Made by a program: the position numbers and the translations under genes | Shown: piece by piece, positions 1 through 5,482 of the stretch | Position numbering within the stretch: the first letter of the stretch is position 1 | How the letters are laid out: every line of letters starts with the position of its first letter | Source: Faucicola sp032089155 | GTDB lineage: Bacteria > Pseudomonadota > Gammaproteobacteria > Pseudomonadales > Moraxellaceae | Direction: 5' to 3' | Assembly (NCBI GenBank): GCA_032089155.1 | Contig: DAMDEV010000159.1 | Span: 1 to 5,482, forward strand | Length of the DNA stretch: 5,482 bases | Notes under the pieces: model-generated | The model's database searches: none | What the model was told of the DNA's origin: nothing | The model's input: the letters and a program-made list of their open reading frames with translations, nothing else

Positions 1-315
1 GCAATCGTGGTAAAGACAATATCAAAATAAAAATGTCTCATAATAATCCTACAAATTGAAAAAATTAACGGCTAATAGAGTCATCTAACGCATAAGATGA
101 TTGGATGTGACTATCTTACACAACTATTTGCTCAATCATACTACAAATGTGTTACCAAGCAATTGATTGCACGCTTAAATCACGCATTATGGCAAATATT
201 CGCCAACTTGATGCATTTATGGGTACAATAGCCACTTTTAATTTTTTAAACCAAGCGCTAACTGCAAAATATTGCGATTAGCCTGTGTTTAAACCCTGTC
301 TGGAAGCGTCGCGGT
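1..315 (+). other. gene-free region upstream of lysO
   Basis: I see no credible protein-coding or RNA gene here; stop codons are frequent on both strands and no frame resembles a known protein. The stretch is AT-rich and holds several short dyads. One is a 6-bp inverted repeat, TCATCT (81-86) with AGATGA (95-100) and an 8-base loop. Others are GCAAT-TG-ATTGC (159-170), GCAA-N4-TTGC (264-275) and the palindrome GTTTAAAC (287-294). Known lysine riboswitches are a long, G-rich multi-helix structure, and I do not recognise that here. The region most likely holds the lysO promoter and its regulator-binding sites. Confidence 0.5.
159..190 (+). promoter_or_regulatory. candidate lysO promoter with overlapping dyad
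   Basis: TTGATT (163-168) and CATTAT (185-190) are separated by 16 bases and each match four of six sigma-70 consensus positions. The -35 candidate lies inside the dyad GCAAT-TG-ATTGC (159-170), the kind of place where a LysR-type factor would bind. In Escherichia coli lysO is activated by the LysR-type regulator ArgP, so such a site would make sense, but this is inference. Chance matches of this quality are common in AT-rich DNA. The implied leader would be roughly 120 bases. Confidence 0.25.
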
Positions 316-1227
316 ATGTTAGAAAACTTTATCACCCTTGTTCTGATTCTTACCCCATTGGTGGTCGGGTTTTTACTGCCATTACCGCAAAGATTTATGC
401 CGCTGGTAGACAAGCTACTGACCAACTTGGTGTTTGTGATTTTAACCTTTATTGGTCTTTCGTTGTCGCATATTCCTGACTTAGGCGCGCAAATTGGGTT
501 TATTGGTACCAATGTGGCGGTATTGGCGATTTGTACCCTAGGTGCAGGTTTTATCAGTTTGCTGATATTTGACAGGCTGCATCCTTGGCAACGTGCCCTC
601 CCCCATGAGTATAGCCAAGCAGGTTTTAGCATCACCGGAAGCCTCGTTCAGTTGTGCTGTGTGGTGTTGGGTTTTGTACTGGGCAAATTATTGCCAATAA
701 CGGATTTGCCGATTGATGGCATTATCAAGGGCTTGTTGATCTTACTGATTTTATTGGTGGGTTTTCAGTTGTCGCATTCGGGGATGACGTTACGGCAGGT
801 ATTGGTCAATAAACGCGGCGTACAAGCCTGTGTGATTTTTTGTCTCAGTGTGGCTGTCGGTGGTTTACTGTACGCATTGATAATGCCTGATGTGACATTC
901 ACCCAAGGGTTAGCGCTATCTTCTGGCTATGGCTGGTATTCGTTGTCGGGAATTATCATGACCGATGCGTATGGCGCAGTTTGGGGAAGTGTGGCATTGC
1001 TCAATGATTTGTTACGTGAGTTTATGGCGCTACTGTTTATACCTATGCTGATTCGCAAATACCCGACTACGGCGGTGGGTTTGGGCGGGGTGACCACCAT
1101 GGATTTTACCTTGCCTATCATCCAAAGCTCAGGGGGAAATGAAGTGGTACCGCTTGCCATGAGCTTTGGGTTTTTGGTCAATATCATCTCACCGGTGTTG
1201 ATGGTGGTATTTTCAAGTTTTGGCTAA
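316..1227 (+). CDS. lysO: L-lysine exporter LysO (YbjE family)
   Basis: This is an inner-membrane carrier that exports L-lysine (and the toxic analogue thialysine in E. coli), protecting the cell when lysine or lysine-containing peptides accumulate. The 303 residues match the usual length of about 300 and consist almost wholly of hydrophobic segments. Family signatures are in order: GMTLRQV in the middle, SSGYGWYSLSG (202-212), NDLLRE (230-235) and GGVTTMDFTLPI (257-268). As I recall, E. coli LysO needs two intramembrane acidic residues, Glu233 and Asp261; the equivalents here are Glu235 and Asp263. The ATG at 316 gives an N-terminus that lines up with E. coli LysO, but its ribosome-binding site is weak (GGAA at 302-305, about 10 bases away). 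The stop lies 8 bases from the stop of the convergent neighbour, with no terminator between. Function is firm from the motifs; regulation is not visible. Confidence 0.93.
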   Translation: MLENFITLVLILTPLVVGFLLPLPQRFMPLVDKLLTNLVFVILTFIGLSLSHIPDLGAQIGFIGTNVAVLAICTLGAGFISLLIFDRLHPWQRALPHEYSQAGFSITGSLVQLCCVVLGFVLGKLLPITDLPIDGIIKGLLILLILLVGFQLSHSGMTLRQVLVNKRGVQACVIFCLSVAVGGLLYALIMPDVTFTQGLALSSGYGWYSLSGIIMTDAYGAVWGSVALLNDLLREFMALLFIPMLIRKYPTTAVGLGGVTTMDFTLPIIQSSGGNEVVPLAMSFGFLVNIISPVLMVVFSSFG

Positions 1228-1235
1228 CCACACAA

Positions 1236-1607
1236 TCAATACGCGCAAAACTCAACTTGTTGGTCGCCATACGGGCTGCGTACTGTCACATAATGCACGC
1301 CTTTCGTACGCGTGTGAATACGATAGGTGTTGTCGTCAATCCATTGACCTCGCAGCACACCCCGTGCATCTCTGATGTAGATACCGTCTTCCATATTGGC
1401 GGCTTTGACTTCAAAATCTTGATTTTTTAGCAGATACAGGCTATAAGTTTTAGTTTTACTAAAATCGCCTGAATAACTGGCGCAGTAGCTACCCTTTGGA
1501 AAAATAATTTTGGTAGCTGTCGCGGCAGCGGCAGTTTGGGTGGTTGCCGCTACCCATAGCATGGCTATAGCTGCGCCAAATAAGGGGACTGTAAAACGTC
1601 TTTTCAT
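1236..1607 (-). CDS. small secreted protein of unknown function
   Basis: This encodes a 123-residue exported protein. It begins with a clear Sec signal peptide: positive MKRR, a hydrophobic stretch (about 8-21), then an alanine-rich cleavage zone (TQTAAAA, about 23-29). The mature part of about 95 residues is mostly alternating polar and hydrophobic residues, suggesting a small beta-rich domain. It contains the motif FPKGSYCASYSGDF near its start and ends in EFCAY. Its only two cysteines, C42 and C121, sit at the two ends and could form a disulfide in the periplasm. There is no lipobox, so it is probably soluble. Similar small Moraxellaceae proteins with a GSYC-type motif seem familiar, but I know of no assigned function. 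The start is well supported by AAGGAG (1614-1619 on the reverse strand), 6 bases before ATG. It is probably transcribed alone; 1608-1743 upstream is AT-rich and I could not pick out a convincing promoter. Confidence 0.85.
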   Translation of the reverse strand: MKRRFTVPLFGAAIAMLWVAATTQTAAAATATKIIFPKGSYCASYSGDFSKTKTYSLYLLKNQDFEVKAANMEDGIYIRDARGVLRGQWIDDNTYRIHTRTKGVHYVTVRSPYGDQQVEFCAY

Positions 1608-1743
1608 CTCATTCTCCTTGTCTTTGTTTGACTATTTTTTAATATGACAATTTCCTATTGCCGCTTGGTTATTATTAGCAGATTTTCTATTCACTTTCAT
1701 GATAAGTTCAGTAAAAAAATTTGTTTCTTTTTTCACCACAATA

Positions 1744-1781
1744 AAAAACCCCGCTCATGTCATTACATGATCGGGGTTTTT
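1744..1781. terminator. bidirectional rho-independent terminator
   Basis: CCCCG (1749-1753) pairs with CGGGG (1772-1776). After one mismatch, TCATGT (1755-1760) pairs with ACATGA (1765-1770) around the loop CATT. An A-run on the left (1743-1748) and T-run on the right (1777-1781) let it work on both strands. On the reverse strand it lies 16 bases past the nemA stop and gives a six-U tail, so it is the nemA terminator and insulates the secreted-protein gene from nemA transcription. On the forward strand it is the first good terminator after lysO. Confidence 0.9.
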
Positions 1782-1797
1782 ATATTCACTAGTACGA

Positions 1798-2922
1798 TTA
1801 TTGGGCTAACGCAGGATAATCCGTATAGCCTTCTTGATCGCCACCATAAAAAGTGGCTGAGTTCGCTTTATTAAGCGGCGTATTTTGGTGAAAACGCTCA
1901 ACCAAATCTGGATTTGCGATATAACTGCGACCAAATGCGACGGCGTCAATTAAGCCATCACGAATTAGCGCGTCTGCTTTTTCTGCTGTATAGCCACCAG
2001 CACCGATAAGCACGCCATGATAAGTATCACGAATTTGGCGACGGAATTCTGCCGTAAAGGGTTTTCCACCTGCCCAGTCTGGCTCAGAGACATGTAAATA
2101 GGCTAAATTAAAGCTATCAATCAGCTTGATGATTGCTAACGCATCGTCTTCGCTACCGGCATCTACACCATTGAATTGACCCAGTGGCGAGATACGGATA
2201 CCCACTTTGTCACTACCAATCGCGCTAGTGACTGCGGTTAAAATTTCTGTCAAAAAGCGCATACGGTTCTCTAAGCTACCACCGTATTCATCGCTGCGTT
2301 GGTTGACGCTCTCATACAAGAATTGATGAATCAAATAGCCGTGTGCACCGTGGATTTCAATAAAATCCATACCCGCTTCAATCGCATTACGCGCGGCACT
2401 GGCAAAATCATCGACGGTTTGTTTGATTTCTGCTGTGGTCATCTCACGCGCTGGCGTGGCAGTCACACGGTATACTTTGCCTTCGTCATCTTTTAACGAG
2501 GTGCGTACCGCATCACCCAAATCCACGGTTGATGCTGATACAGGCGGCTGACCTTGTGGGCGCAAGCTATAATGCGATACTACCCCTGTGTGCCATAGCT
2601 GCATAGCGATATGACCGCCTGCTTGGTGTACGCTATCAGCAATCATTTTCCAGCCTGCAATTTGTGCGGCACTAAAAATACCGGGCGCACCTGCGTAGCC
2701 TTTAGCATCGGCTGAGATATCAGTGGCTTCTGTGATAATCAAACCACTGCTAGCGCGCTGGGTATAATAGGTTGCCATGAGTGGCGTTGGCAAGCCACCA
2801 ATATTTTTTGTTCCATTTGGCAAATCAGCACTACGCAGACGGGTCAATGGCGCCATAAAGACGCGGTTGGGCAAGCGCATCGCGCCCACGTTAATCGGTG
2901 ATAAAAGAGCGGAGTAAGACAT
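1798..2922 (-). CDS. nemA: old-yellow-enzyme ene-reductase (NemA type)
   Basis: This is an FMN-dependent, NADPH-using alkene reductase of the N-ethylmaleimide reductase group. It reduces C=C bonds in maleimides, enones and similar electrophiles, and often nitrate esters or nitroaromatics; it acts in the cytoplasm. At 374 residues it is slightly longer than E. coli NemA (about 365). The TIM-barrel motifs are in order: NRVFMAPLTRLRS (19-31, FMN and barrel strand), QRASSGLIITEAT (55-67), QLWHTG (108-113), and EIHGAHGYLIHQF (189-201) with His191, His194 and the proton-donor Tyr196. YGGSLENR (213-220), Arg243, SEPDWAGG (279-286), IGAGGYT (306-312) and AFGRSYIANPDL (329-340, FMN phosphate) follow, and YGGDQEGYTDYP lies near the end. 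Relative to E. coli there is a short insertion around residues 35-43. The start is supported by GAGGAA (2926-2931, reverse) only 3 bases from ATG, a tight spacing. It is divergent from yqhD. The exact substrate cannot be read from sequence. Confidence 0.93.
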   Translation of the reverse strand: MSYSALLSPINVGAMRLPNRVFMAPLTRLRSADLPNGTKNIGGLPTPLMATYYTQRASSGLIITEATDISADAKGYAGAPGIFSAAQIAGWKMIADSVHQAGGHIAMQLWHTGVVSHYSLRPQGQPPVSASTVDLGDAVRTSLKDDEGKVYRVTATPAREMTTAEIKQTVDDFASAARNAIEAGMDFIEIHGAHGYLIHQFLYESVNQRSDEYGGSLENRMRFLTEILTAVTSAIGSDKVGIRISPLGQFNGVDAGSEDDALAIIKLIDSFNLAYLHVSEPDWAGGKPFTAEFRRQIRDTYHGVLIGAGGYTAEKADALIRDGLIDAVAFGRSYIANPDLVERFHQNTPLNKANSATFYGGDQEGYTDYPALAQ

Positions 2923-2963
2923 ACGTTCCTCGGGATTGTTGATTCATCTTTCGTTGAGTTATT

Positions 2964-3019
2964 GGATGCTGCTAGCTTCAAGTCATAACAAACTTGATAA
3001 AAAAATTGTTGCAGCATCC
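2964..3019. repeat. nested inverted repeat between nemA and yqhD
   Basis: A perfect 9-bp inverted repeat, GGATGCTGC (2964-2972) and GCAGCATCC (3011-3019), encloses a second perfect 6-bp one, TCAAGT (2978-2983) and ACTTGA (2992-2997), with an 8-base loop. Neither stem is followed by a T-run in either direction, so it is not an ordinary terminator. It could be a pair of operator half-sites, a cruciform, or a folded leader of the nemA mRNA. Confidence 0.6.
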
Positions 3020-3059
3020 TTGTTTATAAGGATTTTAGACTTATATACGTTGCTAGCAA
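3020..3059. promoter_or_regulatory. candidate overlapping divergent promoters
   Basis: Towards nemA (reverse strand), TTGCTA (3054-3059) and TAAAAT (3032-3037) are 16 bases apart. Towards yqhD, TTGTTT (3020-3025) and TATATA (3042-3047) are also 16 bases apart. The two would overlap, with the inverted repeat at 2964-3019 in the nemA leader and just upstream of the yqhD -35. Both are partial matches in AT-rich DNA and rest on consensus inspection only; the yqhD leader would be long, roughly 265 bases. Confidence 0.25.
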
Positions 3060-3136
3060 ACTTCATCACAGCGTAATTTTCACAAGTTAATCTGCTGTTA
3101 GAAGCTTGAGCAAAGACTACGTTTTAGCAAGCATCT

Positions 3137-3172
3137 GTTTTTTAAAAAGCTTTTGTTTTAAAAAAGCTTTTG
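3137..3172. repeat. tandem A-tract repeat with AAAAGCTTTT palindromes
   Basis: Two adjacent, nearly identical units of 18 and 17 bases share the pattern G-T(n)-A(n)-GC-TTTT-G. Each has AAAAGCTTTT (3145-3154 and 3162-3171). The two palindromes can also pair with each other around a 7-base loop as a 10-bp hairpin. Phased A/T tracts of this kind bend DNA, and they sit 147-182 bases before the yqhD start. A local duplication is the simplest origin. Confidence 0.6.
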
Positions 3173-3318
3173 CCAGTTTTAGACAAATTATTGCAATTGC
3201 TTTCACTATTTTATTCTATGATAGCTCTGTGTTTGAGCGTAACGTTTACTTAATAAGTGCCATGGTGCATTTTTACAAGTGGCAATGTATTAACAATAAC
3301 AAATTCTTAAGGATCGGC

Positions 3319-4497
3319 ATGAATAATTTCCAATATTACAACCCTGTGCGTATCGTATTTGGCGAAGGTCAAATCAAAGAACTCGCCAACCTTGTCCCTG
3401 ATAATGCCCGTGTACTTATCACCTATGGCGGTAGCTCTGCCAAAAAAACCGGCACACTCGATGAGGTGAAAACCGCGCTACAAGGTAAACAGCGTGAAAT
3501 CTTTGAATTTGGCGGTATTGAGCCAAATCCAGAATTTAATACCTTGATGAAAGCCGTCGATATGGTACATGCCAATAACATTGACTTTTTGCTCGCTGTC
3601 GGCGGCGGCTCAGTACTTGATGGCACCAAATTTGTTGCATTGACTGCCACCTTAGATGACGACAAAGACCATGAAAAAGCGTGGGAAGCATTAAAAGGAT
3701 ATACCCGTGATATTCAAAATGCGCTACCGCTCGGTACTGTACTCACCATTCCTGCAACAGGCTCAGAGATGAATTCAGGCGGCGTTATCAACCATAGCGA
3801 GCGTTATGCCAAATTACCTTTTGGTAACCCGCTAGTATTCCCACAGTTTTCGATTCTTGACCCTGCCAAAACCTTAACGCTACCTGAGCGTCAAGTGATG
3901 AATGGCGTTGCCGATGCGTTTGTGCATGTGATGGAGCAGTATCTGACTTACCCAGTCAACGCCAAAGTCCAAGATAGTTTCTCTGAAAGCCTGCTCAAAA
4001 TCTTGATTGAAGAAGGCCGTGCCGTCAAAGCCAACCCTAACGACATGGAAACGCGTAAGAATATCATGTGGACAGCGACAATGGCACTCAATGGTCTCAT
4101 TGGCACTGGCGTGCCACAAGACTGGACCACCCATATGATTGGCCATGAATTAACCTCCCTACACGGCATTGACCACGCCCGCACCTTGACCATTGTGTTG
4201 CCTGGGGTGATGCGTGAGCTCAAAGATAGCAAAAAAGACAAGCTGCTGCAGTACGCCAAAAACGTTTGGCATATTACTGAAGGTAGCGATGAGGATAAAA
4301 TCGAGCAAGCGATTGTTAACACCGAAAACTTCTTCCGCGAGCTTGGCTTACCGGTGAGATTGTCAGATGCCGACCTTGATGCGTCTGCTATCGCGCCAAT
4401 TTTAAGCCAATTAGAAGCACATAATATGGTCAAACTTGGTGAACATCGTAGCAATGATTTAGCAGTATCTGAGCGGATTTTGCGCGCAGCGATTTAA
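3319..4497 (+). CDS. yqhD: NADPH-dependent aldehyde reductase YqhD
   Basis: This is a cytoplasmic group III (iron-containing-type) alcohol dehydrogenase. It reduces short and medium aldehydes, such as those from lipid peroxidation and related reactive carbonyls, to alcohols with NADPH. It encodes 392 residues against 387 in E. coli YqhD and is similar throughout. The N-terminal dinucleotide-binding domain shows FGEGQI (14-19), ITYGGSSAKKTG (34-45), FGGIEPNP (64-71) and VGGGSVLDGTKF (94-105). PATGSE follows at 145-150. The helical metal-binding domain supplies Asp199 and His203 (in DAFVH) with His272 and His286 (in HMIGHELTSLHGIDH), matching the four ligands known in YqhD (194, 198, 267, 281) with a constant offset of five. 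The frame is open upstream to a TTG at 3106. I chose ATG 3319 because AAGGA (3309-3313) sits 5 bases before it and MNNFQYYNPVRIVFG is where family members begin. It ends at a strong terminator, so it is a single-gene unit. Confidence 0.95.
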   Translation: MNNFQYYNPVRIVFGEGQIKELANLVPDNARVLITYGGSSAKKTGTLDEVKTALQGKQREIFEFGGIEPNPEFNTLMKAVDMVHANNIDFLLAVGGGSVLDGTKFVALTATLDDDKDHEKAWEALKGYTRDIQNALPLGTVLTIPATGSEMNSGGVINHSERYAKLPFGNPLVFPQFSILDPAKTLTLPERQVMNGVADAFVHVMEQYLTYPVNAKVQDSFSESLLKILIEEGRAVKANPNDMETRKNIMWTATMALNGLIGTGVPQDWTTHMIGHELTSLHGIDHARTLTIVLPGVMRELKDSKKDKLLQYAKNVWHITEGSDEDKIEQAIVNTENFFRELGLPVRLSDADLDASAIAPILSQLEAHNMVKLGEHRSNDLAVSERILRAAI

Positions 4498-4516
4498 CTT
4501 TATGAGGAATTGAAGT

Positions 4517-4546
4517 AAAATCCATCATAGTTGATGGATTTTTTTT
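4517..4546 (+). terminator. rho-independent terminator of yqhD
   Basis: TCCATCA (4521-4527) pairs perfectly with TGATGGA (4532-4538) around the loop TAGT. The stem is extended by AAAA (4517-4520) against the first bases of an eight-T run (4539-4546). It lies 19 bases past the yqhD stop and separates that gene from the AT-rich frame that starts at 4567. Confidence 0.93.
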
Positions 4547-4566
4547 GACTAAAATAGAGCAATATA

Positions 4567-5448
4567 ATGACTAAAGAAACGATTGAAAAGCTAAAAAAAA
4601 TAACAAGAGAAAATAGCACTAGTGTTCAATACGTTAATGCACAAATCGAATTATTTGAACATTATTATTATAGTTTAATTGACCCTAAAACAGCTCTTGA
4701 ATATTTATTTAATATTACACAAGAAGATGATGAAGTTAAATATGGATTTTTTCAGTCAGTTATTGGAAATATTTATTATCAAGAAGAGCAACTACAAAAT
4801 TTAAAGCTAGCAAAAAATTATTGAGAAAATGCCCTAAAAATTAATGCTGATTTTTTAGGAAAAGAACGTGTCAAATTAAGTCTAAGTATCTTGTATTTAC
4901 TTGAGAAAGATATTCATGCAGCTATTACGTTATTAGAATCAGTTAATAATAATATTGATTATCCAAAGTATTTTTATGACATGGTTAATTCCAATTTAGC
5001 TTTTTTATATTTCAAAAATGGTGAGAAAGATAAAGCTGTTCAAAAGTGGATCGAGTTTTCAACTTATTATGAGAAAAATAATTTTGAGGATAAAATTAGC
5101 TTTCAACTCTATGTATATACTCAACTTTATCTTTTTACCTATGAAAATGAAGAAAAATATATACATGACTTATATAAGAAAAACTTTCTTTTCGACGAGT
5201 TTAAATTAAATGATTATGTTTTAGATTTGTTTAAAGACATTTTCTCATCAAACTTTTATTTTGAGCTTAGTAAGATATTTTGTGATATAGCATTGATTAG
5301 AGATGAGCTTTTAATAGATGTTTCTAATAGTCTATGGGAAAGAAAGTTGGCGCACTACACAAATACAGAAGTTATAAATAGCCTATTGTCTGCAACGAAT
5401 AGCCATTTAAGGTTAAATAATATCTATAATAACCCCAGTTCGACATAA
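4567..5448 (+). pseudogene. interrupted TPR-like gene, C-terminal domain lost
   Basis: One reading frame runs from ATG 4567 to TAA 5446-5448 but is broken by TGA at codon 86 (4822-4824). The two halves (85 codons; 207 codons after the stop) are in the same phase, and the residues just after the TGA (ENALKINADF) complete a TPR helix that begins LAKNY before it. A second TPR-like unit is NLAFLYFKNGEKDKAV (about codons 142-157). Codons 260-290 (KLAHYTNTEV, then HLRLNNIYNNP) resemble the opening of DUF2971-type domains, which usually run on well past this point, so the 3' end appears missing. A further in-frame TAA follows at 5458. The second half has no good Shine-Dalgarno before TTG 4891 or ATG 4981, so separate translation is unlikely. 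The ribosome-binding site of ATG 4567 is weak (AGAG, 4556-4559). GC is about a quarter (16 of 60 bases at 4681-4740; 13 of 60 at 5161-5220), far below its neighbours, suggesting horizontal transfer. Function is unknown; sequencing error or recoding at the TGA are alternatives. Confidence 0.6.
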
Positions 5449-5482
5449 GCCATACTCTAAGGCTTTGAATTAGCAAGCAATC
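5431..5482. mobile_element. possible insertion-sequence end at the right edge
   Basis: The similarity of the preceding frame to a DUF2971-like start stops at about codon 288. From there the DNA becomes less AT-rich (22 G/C in 52 bases, against about a quarter before), and the frame meets stops at 5446 and 5458. The stretch opening with AACCCCAGTTCGACATAAGC has the look of an insertion-sequence terminus, but I cannot name a family. The partner inverted repeat, the transposase and any target duplication would all lie outside the window. It could instead be ordinary decayed or non-coding sequence. Confidence 0.25.

Larger units (their letters stand above)
2923..3318. promoter_or_regulatory. divergent nemA-yqhD control region
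   Basis: These 396 bases separate two divergent reductase genes and hold no gene I can support. They contain a nested inverted repeat (2964-3019), the palindrome TTGCTAGCAA (3050-3059), a tandem A-tract repeat (3137-3172) and the yqhD ribosome-binding site AAGGA (3309-3313). A further -10-like TATGAT lies at 3217-3222, but I see no -35 at a proper distance (TTGCAA at 3191 is 20 bases off). In E. coli, nemA is repressed by the electrophile sensor NemR and yqhD is activated by YqhC. Whether either system operates here is unknown, as no regulator gene is in view. Confidence 0.55.

Noticed and set aside
1..315. Lysine riboswitch upstream of lysO
   Set aside because: None of the conserved purine-rich junction or multi-helix pattern of the L-box is recognisable in the sequence.
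258..635. Reverse 125-codon frame antisense to the lysO start
   Set aside because: It lies opposite a clear membrane-transporter gene, lacks a ribosome-binding site and has shadow-like composition.
1644..1874. Forward 76-codon frame across the nemA terminator
   Set aside because: It runs through a strong terminator hairpin and into the antisense of the nemA 3' end, with no ribosome-binding site and no recognisable protein.
3106..3318. A 71-codon upstream extension of the yqhD frame from TTG 3106
   Set aside because: It is AT-rich, lacks a ribosome-binding site and does not resemble family N-termini; ATG 3319 has AAGGA at proper spacing and the expected first residues.
3948..4454. Reverse 168-codon frame inside yqhD
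   Set aside because: It is antisense to a well-conserved enzyme and reflects its codon pattern; there is no independent support.
4563..4568. Perfect TATAAT at 4563-4568
   Set aside because: It overlaps the start codon of the frame at 4567, so it could not drive that start, and no -35 lies at proper spacing; likely chance in AT-rich DNA.
4891..5448. Second half of the TPR-like frame as a separate gene
   Set aside because: It is in phase with the first half, begins inside a TPR-like helical stretch and lacks a Shine-Dalgarno before TTG 4891 or ATG 4981.
1..5482. CRISPR array, tRNA or rRNA genes
   Set aside because: No regularly spaced repeats, cloverleaf-like segments or conserved rRNA stretches were found on reading both strands.

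Overview
The window looks like a chromosomal segment of a gammaproteobacterium, most likely of the family Moraxellaceae (Moraxella, Psychrobacter or relatives). This is an inference from moderate GC in the core genes (26 G/C in the 60 bases from 3961), codon style and protein flavour; no rRNA or other marker gene is present to prove it.

Layout. Bases 1-315 hold no convincing gene and probably carry the control region of lysO (316-1227, +), an L-lysine exporter. Eight bases after it, and convergent with it, lies a small gene for a secreted protein with two cysteines (1236-1607, -) of unknown function. A strong two-way hairpin terminator (1744-1781) follows, then an old-yellow-enzyme ene-reductase of the NemA type (1798-2922, -). 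A 396-base divergent control region rich in inverted repeats (2923-3318) separates nemA from yqhD (3319-4497, +), an NADPH-dependent aldehyde reductase, which ends in a textbook terminator (4517-4546).

From 4567 onward the character of the DNA changes. GC falls to about a quarter, and there is one long reading frame (4567-5448) for a TPR-like protein. It is interrupted in frame by a TGA at 4822-4824, and its end resembles the first residues of a DUF2971-type domain before it breaks off. GC rises again from about 5431. I read this as a decayed, horizontally acquired gene whose 3' end may be cut by another element, possibly an insertion sequence.

How the genes fit together. NemA and YqhD are both NADPH-dependent reductases that remove reactive electrophiles (activated alkenes, quinone- or maleimide-like compounds, short aldehydes from lipid peroxidation). 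Their divergent arrangement over one inverted-repeat-rich region suggests a shared electrophile-stress response. No regulator gene is in the window. LysO is an unrelated amino-acid efflux function. I found no CRISPR array, tRNA, rRNA or clear new multi-gene system; the least ordinary part is the interrupted AT-rich gene and its right-hand junction.
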